Assembly: GCF_014359905.1 (NCBI RefSeq)
Contig: NZ_JACIYP010000035.1
Location: 1 to 48,584 of the forward strand
Reading direction: 5' to 3'
Length of the DNA stretch: 48,584 bases
From: Hoeflea sp.
GTDB taxonomy: Bacteria > Pseudomonadota > Alphaproteobacteria > Rhizobiales > Rhizobiaceae
Shown here: piece after piece, positions 34,801 to 42,305 of the stretch
Position numbering within the stretch: position 1 is the stretch's first letter
Layout of the letters: each line of letters begins with the position of its first letter
Notes under the pieces: generated by a model
The model's database searches: none
What the model was told of the DNA's origin: nothing
Seen by the model: only the letters and a program-made list of their open reading frames with translations
Translations under genes and position numbers: made by a program

Positions 34801-35817
34801 ATGAGTGCCAGTGGTTTGCCTTTTGATGATTTTCGCGAACTTCTGCGCAACATGCCGGGGCCGGACACCGCCGCGCTTGCGCTGGCGCGGGAGCGCGACG
34901 CACAGCTGACCAAGCCGTCCGGGTCGTTGGGACGGCTCGAAGAAATCGCGTTCTGGCTTGCCGCCTGGACCGGGCGCTCGCCGCAGGTGACGCGCCCGCT
35001 GGTGGCGATCTTTGCCGGCAATCACGGCGTTACGGCGCAGGGTGTCTCGCCGTTCCCCTCCTCGGTGACGGCGCAGATGGTGGAGAATTTCGCAGCCGGC
35101 GGCGCCGCCATCAATCAGATTTGCGTCGCCAATGATCTCGGCCTGAAGATTTTCGATCTGGCGCTGGAGGTTCCGACCGGCGACATCTCGGTCGAGGCGG
35201 CGATGGATGAGCGCACCTGCGCGGCCACCATGGCCTTCGGCATGGAGGCAGTCGCCGGCGGCACCGATCTCCTGTGCATCGGCGAAATGGGCATCGGCAA
35301 CACCACCATCGCGGCGGCGATCTTCCATGGATTGTACGGCGGAGCGGCTGCCGACTGGGTCGGTCCCGGCACCGGTTCGGAGGGCGAGGTGCTTCAGCGC
35401 AAGATCGCGGCGGTGGAGGCAGCCGTCGCCTTGCACAAGCAGCATCTGGCCGATCCGCTTGAGCTGCTCAGGCGTCTGGGGGGGCGCGAGCTTGCCGCGA
35501 TGGCGGGCGCGATCCTGGCGGCGCGGATAGAGCGCATCCCGGTGCTGATCGATGGCTATGTGGCGACAGCCGCTGCCGCGGTTCTGCATGCCGCCAATCC
35601 GCAGGCGCTCGATCATTGCCTGATCGGCCATGTTTCGGCCGAGCCTGGCCATATGGCGGCCATCGAGAAACTCGGCAAGACACCGCTGCTGGCGCTTGGA
35701 ATGCGTCTCGGGGAAGGCACCGGCGCCGCATTGGCTGCGGGGATCGTCAAGGCAGCGGCGCTCTGCCATTCGGGAATGGCGACCTTTGCCCAGGCCGGGG
35801 TGGCGGGCAAGGCGTGA
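34801..35817 (+). CDS. cobT: Nicotinate-nucleotide-dimethylbenzimidazole phosphoribosyltransferase
   Basis: 338 aa. Makes alpha-ribazole phosphate for the lower ligand of cobalamin. TKPSGSLGRLEEIA near 38-51, FAGNHGVTAQGVSPFPSSVT, GEMGIGNTTIAAAI and the catalytic-Glu block GMRLGEGTGAALA are all present. AGGAGAG lies 4 nt upstream of the ATG. A strong terminator follows the gene. Confidence 0.96.
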   Translation: MSASGLPFDDFRELLRNMPGPDTAALALARERDAQLTKPSGSLGRLEEIAFWLAAWTGRSPQVTRPLVAIFAGNHGVTAQGVSPFPSSVTAQMVENFAAGGAAINQICVANDLGLKIFDLALEVPTGDISVEAAMDERTCAATMAFGMEAVAGGTDLLCIGEMGIGNTTIAAAIFHGLYGGAAADWVGPGTGSEGEVLQRKIAAVEAAVALHKQHLADPLELLRRLGGRELAAMAGAILAARIERIPVLIDGYVATAAAAVLHAANPQALDHCLIGHVSAEPGHMAAIEKLGKTPLLALGMRLGEGTGAALAAGIVKAAALCHSGMATFAQAGVAGKA

Positions 35818-35852
35818 GGACCGCCCGGCAGATGTAGTGGGAACGAGGAGGG

Positions 35853-35886
35853 GCGGGTCTTCAGCCGAAGGCCCGCTTCTTCTTCT
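35853..35886 (+). terminator. Rho-independent terminator of cobT
   Basis: Stem GCGGGTCTTC / GAAGGCCCGC (10 bp, one T-G wobble) with a 4-nt loop AGCC (35853-35876), then TTCTTCTTCT. It begins 36 nt after the cobT stop. It also contains the stop codon and last codons (KRAFG region) of the histidine kinase on the opposite strand. Confidence 0.75.
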
Positions 35887-37378
35887 GAACGGCGCCCGGC
35901 AGGCCTTCGACCGGGGCCATGCTTTCCAGCACGCGCTCGCGCGGCAGGATGGCGATGCCTTCGGTGCCTTCGCGCAGTTTGGATTTGAAGACAAACTCGC
36001 CGCCGTGCTTGGCGAGAATTGCCTGGACGATCGGCAGGCCGAGGCCGGTGCCCTGTTCGGCGCTCTTGATGGCGATCGAGCCCTGGCCGAAGGCCGAGAG
36101 CACCACCGGAATTTCCTCCTCGGCGATGCCGGGCCCGTTGTCCTTGATCGAGACATACTGGCCGCCGCCCGCGGTCCAGCCGAGCTTGACCTGGATCTCG
36201 CCGCCCGAGGGGGTGAATTTCACCGCGTTTGACAACAGGTTGAGGATCACCTGGCGCATGGATTTCTCGTCCGCCCAGACCATCGGAAGCGCTTCCTCGA
36301 AGGCTTCGGTGATGCGGATGTTCTTGCTGCGCGCCTTGAGCTGGACCAGGCCGATGCAATCCTCGGCGATGTCGGCGAAGGACAGCGCGTTCTCGTTGAG
36401 TTCGTAGCGGCCCGCCTCGATGCGCGACAGGTCGAGGATTTCGTTGATCAGGTTGAGCAGATGTTGGCCGGAGCGGTGAATGTCGCCCACATATTCCTTG
36501 TAGTTGGCGTTTTCGATCGGACCCAGCACTTCGCCGGCCATCACCTCGGAGAAGCCGAGAATGGCGTTGAGCGGCGTCCGGAGCTCATGGCTCATCGACG
36601 CGAGAAAGCGTGACTTGGCGAGATTGGATTCCTCGGCGCGGCGGCGCGCCTCGTCAGACACCGATTTCGCCACCTCCAGCTCGGCGATCAGGTCATCCTT
36701 CTCGGTCTGGAAGCTCAGCATCTTCAGATTTGTCGAATAGAGCCTTTGAGAGATGAAAAGGAAGAACAGGGCGGCCCCGAGGATCATGGCCAGCACGGAG
36801 AAATCGGAGACGTCACGGCTGATGCCGACGCGCAGCGCCAGCGCCGCGACAATCGGCAAGACCGTAAAATACAGCGCGAAACGCAGCGCAAACGTCGTCA
36901 TCGCGGTCGCGGCGAGCGCGATCAGCAGAACCGCGGATTTGTAGAAATTGAAATTGTCGTCCTGGCAGGTCGTGCAGTCCTGGAAGGCGAACAGCGCCCA
37001 GCTCAGGCCGATCACCGCGTAAATGGCAAGAAACCTCTGGCGCCAGCGCCGGGTCATCTCCTTGTCGTTCGGTTCTCTCGAGGCGCGCCGCGCCATCAGG
37101 ACAAGCCCGGCATAGACGAACAAGGCCATCAGGGCCCAGGCGATCAGCCATATGGCTTCATCGAACCAGAGGCCGCCAACTGAGGCGAGGAGGACCAGAA
37201 CCGGCGGCGCCGCGGCGCCCTGCAGCACGGCATTGATGTGCAACCGGCTCATTTCATTGTCGAATTCCGGCGGCATCTCGCGGCCATGCTGCAACCGTTC
37301 ACGCGTGGCGCGCACGGTTTTGACGACCGCCGCGTTCTTGTGGATGCGCGAACGATCGACAATGTTCTTGTCGGTCAT
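35861..37378 (-). CDS. Membrane sensor histidine kinase
   Basis: 505 aa from the ATG at 37378; a TTG at 37441 would add 21 residues. Hydrophobic segments lie at about 57-72, 77-96, 116-132, 147-182 and 192-210, then a coiled region, HisKA with the phospho-His264 in FLASMSHELRTPLNA, and a HATPase_c domain (NLLSNAVKFTPSG, DNGPGIAEEEIP, GTGLGLPIVQAI). The type resembles PleC/DivJ/PdhS-like kinases of Rhizobiales. No response regulator is adjacent, so the partner is unknown. The CTTCQ motif near 135-140 in a loop between membrane segments could sense redox or metal (speculative). Confidence 0.9.
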   Translation of the reverse strand: MTDKNIVDRSRIHKNAAVVKTVRATRERLQHGREMPPEFDNEMSRLHINAVLQGAAAPPVLVLLASVGGLWFDEAIWLIAWALMALFVYAGLVLMARRASREPNDKEMTRRWRQRFLAIYAVIGLSWALFAFQDCTTCQDDNFNFYKSAVLLIALAATAMTTFALRFALYFTVLPIVAALALRVGISRDVSDFSVLAMILGAALFFLFISQRLYSTNLKMLSFQTEKDDLIAELEVAKSVSDEARRRAEESNLAKSRFLASMSHELRTPLNAILGFSEVMAGEVLGPIENANYKEYVGDIHRSGQHLLNLINEILDLSRIEAGRYELNENALSFADIAEDCIGLVQLKARSKNIRITEAFEEALPMVWADEKSMRQVILNLLSNAVKFTPSGGEIQVKLGWTAGGGQYVSIKDNGPGIAEEEIPVVLSAFGQGSIAIKSAEQGTGLGLPIVQAILAKHGGEFVFKSKLREGTEGIAILPRERVLESMAPVEGLPGAVQKKKRAFG

Positions 37379-37559
37379 GGTTTGATGGATTGTCACCTTG
37401 TAATCCGATACCCCCTGTCTTTCAGAAAATTTAGCGGTCAATGTTTAAGAACCTGTTTGCATTTCGTCGGAACAGCATATCCCTTTTTCCTGAGACTGCT
37501 TCAGGATTTGACCGAAGATTCCGCTTGAGGCGGTGGGCCGAATAGGATCACCTGCGGCC

Positions 37560-38153
37560 ATGAGAGCGAGAGCGCGTTATCCATCCCGTCGGCCCCGTTG
37601 GCGCAACTATCTCGATATCGCCATGGCAACGCTGGTCATTTTCGGTGTGGCCTTTGTTGCCGCGCGACTCCAGCATCTTGCCGGCGCTGATATATCCGGT
37701 CAGATGCGGGTGGTGGACGGCGACAGCCTGGCGCTGGGAGACCGGCGCCTGCGTCTCAAGGGGATCGATGCGCCGGAACTCAACCAGCGCTGCCGCAAAG
37801 ACGCCTTTGACTATGGCTGCGGTGCGGAGTCGGCATCGTTTCTGCGCGGCCTGATCGGCCGGCACCCGGTCGACTGCAAGACGGAGGGGATTGACCGCTA
37901 TGGCCGCGACCTGGTGCGCTGCGTGGCCGACGGCGTCGATCTCAACGAAACCATGGTGCGCTCAGGTCACGCCGTCGCCTTTGGTGATTACAAGCTGGCG
38001 GAAGGGCTGGCGCGCTCGGAATCTGCCGGGCTGTGGGCCGGTGAATTCGAGACGCCGAAGCAATGGCGCGCGGTCCATGGCGGGCTGAGTGAGGAACTTC
38101 ACACGGGATGGGCCACGGTTGCGGCTTTCCTGCGGCGGCTGTTTGGTGTCTGA
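37560..38153 (+). CDS. Membrane-anchored thermonuclease-family nuclease
   Basis: 197 aa from ATG 37560; a GTG at 37533 is possible. An N-terminal anchor (about 22-40) precedes the SNase domain, with VVDGDSLAL, RLKGIDAPELNQ and DRYGRDLVR giving the Asp, Arg and Glu active-site pattern of staphylococcal nuclease. Likely exported and membrane-bound. The gap 37379-37559 between this gene and the kinase probably holds both promoters, but none fits consensus well. Confidence 0.88.
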   Translation: MRARARYPSRRPRWRNYLDIAMATLVIFGVAFVAARLQHLAGADISGQMRVVDGDSLALGDRRLRLKGIDAPELNQRCRKDAFDYGCGAESASFLRGLIGRHPVDCKTEGIDRYGRDLVRCVADGVDLNETMVRSGHAVAFGDYKLAEGLARSESAGLWAGEFETPKQWRAVHGGLSEELHTGWATVAAFLRRLFGV

Positions 38154-38180
38154 TCGGGATCGGCAATGAGGGAGAAGACC

Positions 38181-38792
38181 ATGAAGCTTTATGATGGCGG
38201 CAAGGCGCCAAATCCACGGCGGGTCCGGGTGTTCCTGGCCGAAAAATCGATCGAGGTCGATCAAGTGCCGGTGGATATGGGCCGGATGGGCCACAAATCG
38301 GATGAGGTGACTTCGCTCAATCCGTTGCAGCGACTGCCGGTCCTGGTTCTTGACGACGGCACGGCGATCGCCGAGTCGGTCGCCATATGCCGGTATTTCG
38401 AGGAACTCCACCCAGAGCCGCCGCTGATGGGGACGGATGCGCGCGACAAGGCGATCGTGGAAATGTGGAACCGGAGGATGGAGCTCAATTTCCTGGCCTC
38501 CGTCGCCGCCGCGTTCCGCCACACCCACCCGGCGATGAAGGAATGGGAAGTGCCGCAGCTTGCTCAATGGGGCGAGGCCAACCGGCCGAAGGCGCTGGCA
38601 TTCCTCGACATGCTCGATCAGGAGCTTGCGGACCGCGAGTTCATCGCCGGCGACCGCTACACCATTGCCGACATCACCGGCATGATCGCCTTCGACTTCA
38701 TGAAGCCGGCGCGGATCGAGCGGCCCGCGCATCTGGCAAATGTCATGCGTTGGTACCAGGCGGTCTCGGCCAGGCCGAGCGCTCAGGCATGA
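38181..38792 (+). CDS. Glutathione S-transferase family protein
   Basis: 203 aa, start at 38181 with GGGAGAAG upstream. The thioredoxin-fold N-domain has GGKAPNPRRVRVFLAEKSIE and the GSH-binding RLPVLVLDDGTAIAESVAI (cis-Pro and Glu-Ser). The helical C-domain contains EFIAGDRYTIADITGMIAF. No close link to hmgA; not assignable as maleylacetoacetate isomerase because the SSCxWRVRIAL-type motif is missing. Confidence 0.9.
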   Translation: MKLYDGGKAPNPRRVRVFLAEKSIEVDQVPVDMGRMGHKSDEVTSLNPLQRLPVLVLDDGTAIAESVAICRYFEELHPEPPLMGTDARDKAIVEMWNRRMELNFLASVAAAFRHTHPAMKEWEVPQLAQWGEANRPKALAFLDMLDQELADREFIAGDRYTIADITGMIAFDFMKPARIERPAHLANVMRWYQAVSARPSAQA

Positions 38793-38808
38793 AACGGGCA
38801 GGGGCCTC

Positions 38809-39480
38809 ATGACAGCCCGCGAGGACGCGCTCGCGTCGCTGCTGGCCGATATCTCCGCCTGCAGGATATGCCGCGACAGGCCGCGGGGCGGGACGGAGGC
38901 GCTGCCGCATGAGCCGCGGCCGGTCTGTTTTGCCTCGGCCCGCGCGCCGATCCTGATTGCCGGTCAGGCGCCCGGAACGCGGGTGCATGCGAGCGGCCGG
39001 CCATTCACCGATCCGTCCGGCGACCGGTTGCGCACCTGGCTGGGCGTCGAAGCTGAGCCGTTCTACGATCCCGACAATTTCGCCATCGTGCCGATGGGGT
39101 TCTGCTTTCCCGGCAATGACGCCAGGGGCGGCGATTTGCCGCCGCGGCGCGAGTGCGCACCGGCCTGGCGCCGCCCGCTGCTGGAGCTGATGCCGCAGGT
39201 GCGTCTGGTTCTGGCCATCGGACATCATGCGCAGGCCTGGCACCTCGGACCGTTGCGGAAAAAATCGCTGACCGACACGGTCCGCGACTGGCGCGCCATC
39301 CTCGCGGGTTCCGATCCGGAGCGCCCGGTGCTTCCGTTGCCGCATCCATCCTGGCGCAACAGCGGCTGGATCCGCAAAAACCCCTGGTTCGAGACCGAGC
39401 TGCTGCCCGAGCTCAGACAGCGCGTTGCGGCGCTGATTTCGCTCAGAGATGGAATTGTTTCCTGCCGTAAGGCTGTTTGA
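38809..39480 (+). CDS. Uracil-DNA glycosylase superfamily protein
   Basis: 223 aa. Motif A is GQAPGTRVHASGRPFTDPSGDRL and the C-terminal motif LPLPHPSWRNSGW. CRICRDRP gives two cysteines, but a full four-Cys Fe-S set as in family 4 is not evident. Close homologues are annotated as uracil-DNA glycosylase family proteins. The start 16 nt after the GST stop suggests co-transcription. Confidence 0.85.
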   Translation: MTAREDALASLLADISACRICRDRPRGGTEALPHEPRPVCFASARAPILIAGQAPGTRVHASGRPFTDPSGDRLRTWLGVEAEPFYDPDNFAIVPMGFCFPGNDARGGDLPPRRECAPAWRRPLLELMPQVRLVLAIGHHAQAWHLGPLRKKSLTDTVRDWRAILAGSDPERPVLPLPHPSWRNSGWIRKNPWFETELLPELRQRVAALISLRDGIVSCRKAV

Positions 39481-39516
39481 AGGCAAAATGTACTTTGTGA
39501 TGCGGGGTGGGGCGCG

Positions 39517-39532
39517 ATATCAGGGACGATAT
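39517..39532. promoter_or_regulatory. Candidate autoregulatory site before the Lrp gene
   Basis: ATATC-AGGGAC-GATAT is a perfect 5-bp inverted repeat; CGATAT also repeats directly at 39515-39520 and 39527-39532. It lies 20 nt before the Lrp/AsnC start at 39553, a usual place for an autoregulatory operator. Confidence 0.35.
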
Positions 39533-39552
39533 TCCCGTTTCCGGAGACTCCC

Positions 39553-40029
39553 ATGGACCGCCTCGACCGCAAGATCCTTCGCCTGCTGCAGGAAGACGCC
39601 ACTTTGGCCGTGGCGGAAATCGCCAAGAAGGTGGGGCTGTCGACCACGCCGTGCTGGCGGCGCATCCAGAAGCTTGAGGAGGACGGCGTGATCAAGCGCC
39701 GCGTGGCGCTGCTCGATCCCACCGCGATTAACGCCAAGGTGACGGTGTTCGTGTCGATCCGCACCAATTCGCATTCCAACGAGTGGCTGAAGCGGTTCTC
39801 CGAAGTCATCTCTGAGTTTCCCGAGGTGGTGGAATTCTACCGGATGAGCGGCGACGTGGATTACCTGCTGCGCGTGGTCGTGCCCGACATCGCCGCCTAT
39901 GACGCGTTCTACAAGCGGCTGATCGCCAAGATCGAGATCCGCGATGTGTCGTCCTCCTTCGCCATGGAGCAGATCAAATACACCACCGAACTGCCGCTCG
40001 ACTATATCCAGCTCGCCAAGGAAAATTGA
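39553..40029 (+). CDS. Lrp/AsnC family transcriptional regulator
   Basis: 158 aa. The helix-turn-helix MDRLDRKILRLLQEDATLAVAEIAKKVGLSTTPCWRRI (in outline) is followed by the RAM effector domain (RMSGDVDYLLRVVVPD). GGAG lies 7 nt upstream. The target is unknown; in this family the regulator often controls amino acid catabolism or efflux genes elsewhere. Confidence 0.92.
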   Translation: MDRLDRKILRLLQEDATLAVAEIAKKVGLSTTPCWRRIQKLEEDGVIKRRVALLDPTAINAKVTVFVSIRTNSHSNEWLKRFSEVISEFPEVVEFYRMSGDVDYLLRVVVPDIAAYDAFYKRLIAKIEIRDVSSSFAMEQIKYTTELPLDYIQLAKEN

Positions 40030-40135
40030 GGCTGGCACAAAGCACTCTGTTCATCGCTATTCAAATATGCAATAAATTCGATATGTAGCGTCCGCGCGAA
40101 TGTGCGGGACGGACAAACAGATCGGGAGGATTGAC

Positions 40136-40594
40136 ATGATCAAGCGTATGATGACCGGACTGGGGCTTCTGGCCCTTGCTTGCGTGCCTGTGCAGGCTGC
40201 GGGCGACGACGTGTTCACGGTTGTTACCGAGATCCCCTTTGCCGACGCCGCGCAAGGGGTGAACGAAGCGATTGTCAACAAGGGCTTCAAGGTGGATTAT
40301 CACGGCTTCCTGGGCGACATGCTCAAGCGCACGGCCGGCGATGTCGGCGCGTCGAAAGAACTCTACAAGGACGCCGAATTCTTCACCTTCTGCTCCGCCG
40401 TGGTGTCGCGCACGGTGATGGAAGCCGATATCGGCGACATCGCCTATTGCCCCTATGTGGTCTTTGTCTATGAGGATGCCGCGACGCCCGGCAAGGTGAC
40501 CATCGGCCATCGCAATCTGCCCGAGGGCGGCGAGCGCGGCCAGGTCAACGATATTCTGAACGAGATCGTCAAGACTGCGGCCGAAGGCTTCTAG
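40136..40594 (+). CDS. DUF302 exported protein
   Basis: 152 aa, start at 40136 with GGGAGG upstream. A Sec signal peptide MIKRMMTGLGLLALACVPVQAAG is followed by a DUF302-type domain (IPFADAAQGVNEAIVNKGFKV, then FFTFCSAVVSRTVMEADIGDIAYCPYVVFVYE). Two Cys are conserved in the mature part. Probably periplasmic; function unknown. In the 106-nt gap upstream, TTCAAA-N16-TATGTA (weak) may be its promoter. Its 3' end overlaps the AlkD-like gene by 26 nt. Confidence 0.85.
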   Translation: MIKRMMTGLGLLALACVPVQAAGDDVFTVVTEIPFADAAQGVNEAIVNKGFKVDYHGFLGDMLKRTAGDVGASKELYKDAEFFTFCSAVVSRTVMEADIGDIAYCPYVVFVYEDAATPGKVTIGHRNLPEGGERGQVNDILNEIVKTAAEGF

Positions 40595-41327
40595 ACCGCC
40601 TTGCCTCAGCCGGCGGCTGCTTCCGTTTCAGGCGATTGAGCGTTTTCGGATCAGCCAGTTCCCGGACGGCGTCCTTGCCGATCCAGCGGGCGGTCTTGTC
40701 CTCGCCCGGCGCCAGCTTTTCGGCGAGCGCCAGCGCCGGCCCATGGCAGGCCGGACTGCGCTTGCCGATGTTGCGCAGCGCCCAGTTGACCGCTTTGCGC
40801 ACAAAGTTGCGCGGGTCCCGGGTGTGGTCCTCGATCAGCGGGAGAAGCCGCAGGAAGTCCGCATCATCGCGCTTCTTGAGATGAACTGCGCCCGATGCGA
40901 TCATCGCGAATGCTGTGCGGCGGACGAATTCGCGCTCATCCGCGGCAAATTCCGGCACGAGTTCATCGAGATGGCCGGCCTCGACAAACAGGTCCGCCGC
41001 CGTGTCGACGATTTCCCAGCTGTCGAAATCGGCGGCCATGGTGCGGGCCAGCGCCGGGCTCACCTGTTTCGGATCATCCGTGAACAGGGCCAGTAGCCGC
41101 GCCTCCCGGTAGCCGGTCTGCCAGAGCGCCAGGGCGCGATCATGGTCGCGCCCCAGCGTCCTGGCGAAGGGCCGAAGTTCGGCATTGCCGATGCCGAAGG
41201 CCGTCGCCGTGTTGATTCCGAACCGCGCCATGCCCGCGATGTTGACCGCCGAGCCGTGCTCCTCGAGCCATGCCAGGATATCCGGCACGGTATAGCCGCC
41301 GTTCTGAGGCGGGCGGCGCGGTGCCAT
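40569..41327 (-). CDS. DNA alkylation repair (AlkD-like) HEAT-repeat protein
   Basis: 252 aa, start at 41327 (MAPRRPPQNGG). HEAT-like helical repeats of the AlkC/AlkD family: WQTGYREARLLALFTDDP, WEIVDTAADLF, REFVRRTAFAMIASGAV, NFVRKAVNWALRNIGKRS, ending in TARWIGKDAVREL. The W-x-x-x-E-x-R block and the final RNIGKRS/ARWIGKDA segments are typical of putative alkylpurine glycosylases. It starts 1 nt after the stop of the dehydrogenase gene upstream, so the two are co-transcribed. Confidence 0.85.
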   Translation of the reverse strand: MAPRRPPQNGGYTVPDILAWLEEHGSAVNIAGMARFGINTATAFGIGNAELRPFARTLGRDHDRALALWQTGYREARLLALFTDDPKQVSPALARTMAADFDSWEIVDTAADLFVEAGHLDELVPEFAADEREFVRRTAFAMIASGAVHLKKRDDADFLRLLPLIEDHTRDPRNFVRKAVNWALRNIGKRSPACHGPALALAEKLAPGEDKTARWIGKDAVRELADPKTLNRLKRKQPPAEARRSRSLRPQS

Positions 41328-41328
41328 G

Positions 41329-42198
41329 TTATTTTTCGAGACGCGCCAGCAGCGACGAGGTGTCCCAACGCTTGCCGCCCATCGCCTGCACATCTGCGTA
41401 GAACTGATCGACGAGTGCTGTCACCGGCAGGGTCGCACCGTTGCGCTTGGCTTCGTTGAGCACGATGTCGAGGTCCTTGCGCATCCAGTCGACGGCGAAG
41501 CCATAATCATACTTGCCGGCATTCATGGTCTTGTAACGGTTTTCCATCTGCCAGGAACCGGCCGCCCCCTTGGAGATCACATCGATCACCTTCTCGATGT
41601 CGAGGCCGGCCTTCTTGCCGAAGTGAATGCCCTCGGCGAGGCCCTGCACGAGGCCGGCGATGCAGACCTGGTTGATCATCTTGGTCAGCTGGCCGCTGCC
41701 GGTCGGACCCATCAGGCCGACCATGCGGGCATAGGCGTCGATAACCGGACGGGCCTTTTCAAACGTCGCTTCATCGCCGCCGACCATGACGGTGAGAGCG
41801 CCGTTCTCGGCGCCGGCCTGGCCGCCCGAGACCGGAGCGTCGAGGAAGCCGCAGCCTTTCTCGGTGCAGGCTCCGGCCAGTTCGCGCGCGACTTCGGCGG
41901 ATGCGGTGGTGTTGTCGATCAGGATCGCGCCTTGCTTCATGCCGTGGAGCACGCCGTCCGGCCCCAGCGTGACGGCGCGCAGGTCATCGTCATTGCCGAC
42001 GCAGGTGAAGACGAAATCGGCGCCGGTGGCGGCCTCGGCGGGCGTGTCGCAAGCGGTGCCGCCGAACTCTTCGGCCCACTTCTTCGCCTTCTCCGCCGTG
42101 CGGTTGTAAACGCGGACATCGTGGCCGCCCTTGGTTTTGAGATGACCTGCCATGGGGTAGCCCATAACGCCCAGACCAATGAATGCAACAGTTGCCAT
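41329..42198 (-). CDS. NAD(P)-dependent beta-hydroxyacid dehydrogenase (3-hydroxyisobutyrate / tartronate semialdehyde reductase type)
   Basis: 289 aa. Rossmann motif FIGLGVMGYPMAGHL at 6-20, YNRT after beta-2 (Arg33 suggests NADP), the signature DAPVSGGQAGAENGALTVMVGG, and the catalytic Lys173 in GSGQLTKMINQ. The exact substrate (3-hydroxyisobutyrate, 2-hydroxy-3-oxopropionate or succinic semialdehyde) cannot be fixed. The gene is divergent from penicillin acylase. Confidence 0.92.
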   Translation of the reverse strand: MATVAFIGLGVMGYPMAGHLKTKGGHDVRVYNRTAEKAKKWAEEFGGTACDTPAEAATGADFVFTCVGNDDDLRAVTLGPDGVLHGMKQGAILIDNTTASAEVARELAGACTEKGCGFLDAPVSGGQAGAENGALTVMVGGDEATFEKARPVIDAYARMVGLMGPTGSGQLTKMINQVCIAGLVQGLAEGIHFGKKAGLDIEKVIDVISKGAAGSWQMENRYKTMNAGKYDYGFAVDWMRKDLDIVLNEAKRNGATLPVTALVDQFYADVQAMGGKRWDTSSLLARLEK

Positions 42199-42224
42199 AT
42201 CGTCTATCCTTTTGTCACAAATGC

Positions 42225-42260
42225 GCTTTACGCATGACCTGCATGCAAGCTACGTAAAGC
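42225..42260. promoter_or_regulatory. 8-bp inverted repeat in the dehydrogenase/penicillin acylase divergent gap
   Basis: GCTTTACG (42225-42232) and CGTAAAGC (42253-42260) form a perfect inverted repeat with a 20-nt centre that itself contains TGCATGCA. It lies in the 107-nt divergent gap and could be an operator for either gene. A second stem CCGGCC-TGTCG-GGCCGG (42267-42283) precedes the penicillin acylase start. Confidence 0.45.
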
Positions 42261-42305
42261 CTTTCACCGGCCTGTCGGGCCGGCGCCTGGGAGGGATTTA
42301 AAGCA

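Noticed and set aside
38181..38792. GST gene as the missing maleylacetoacetate isomerase of the homogentisate route
   Set aside because: It lies 13 kb from hmgA and lacks the SSCxWRVRIAL-type N-terminal motif.
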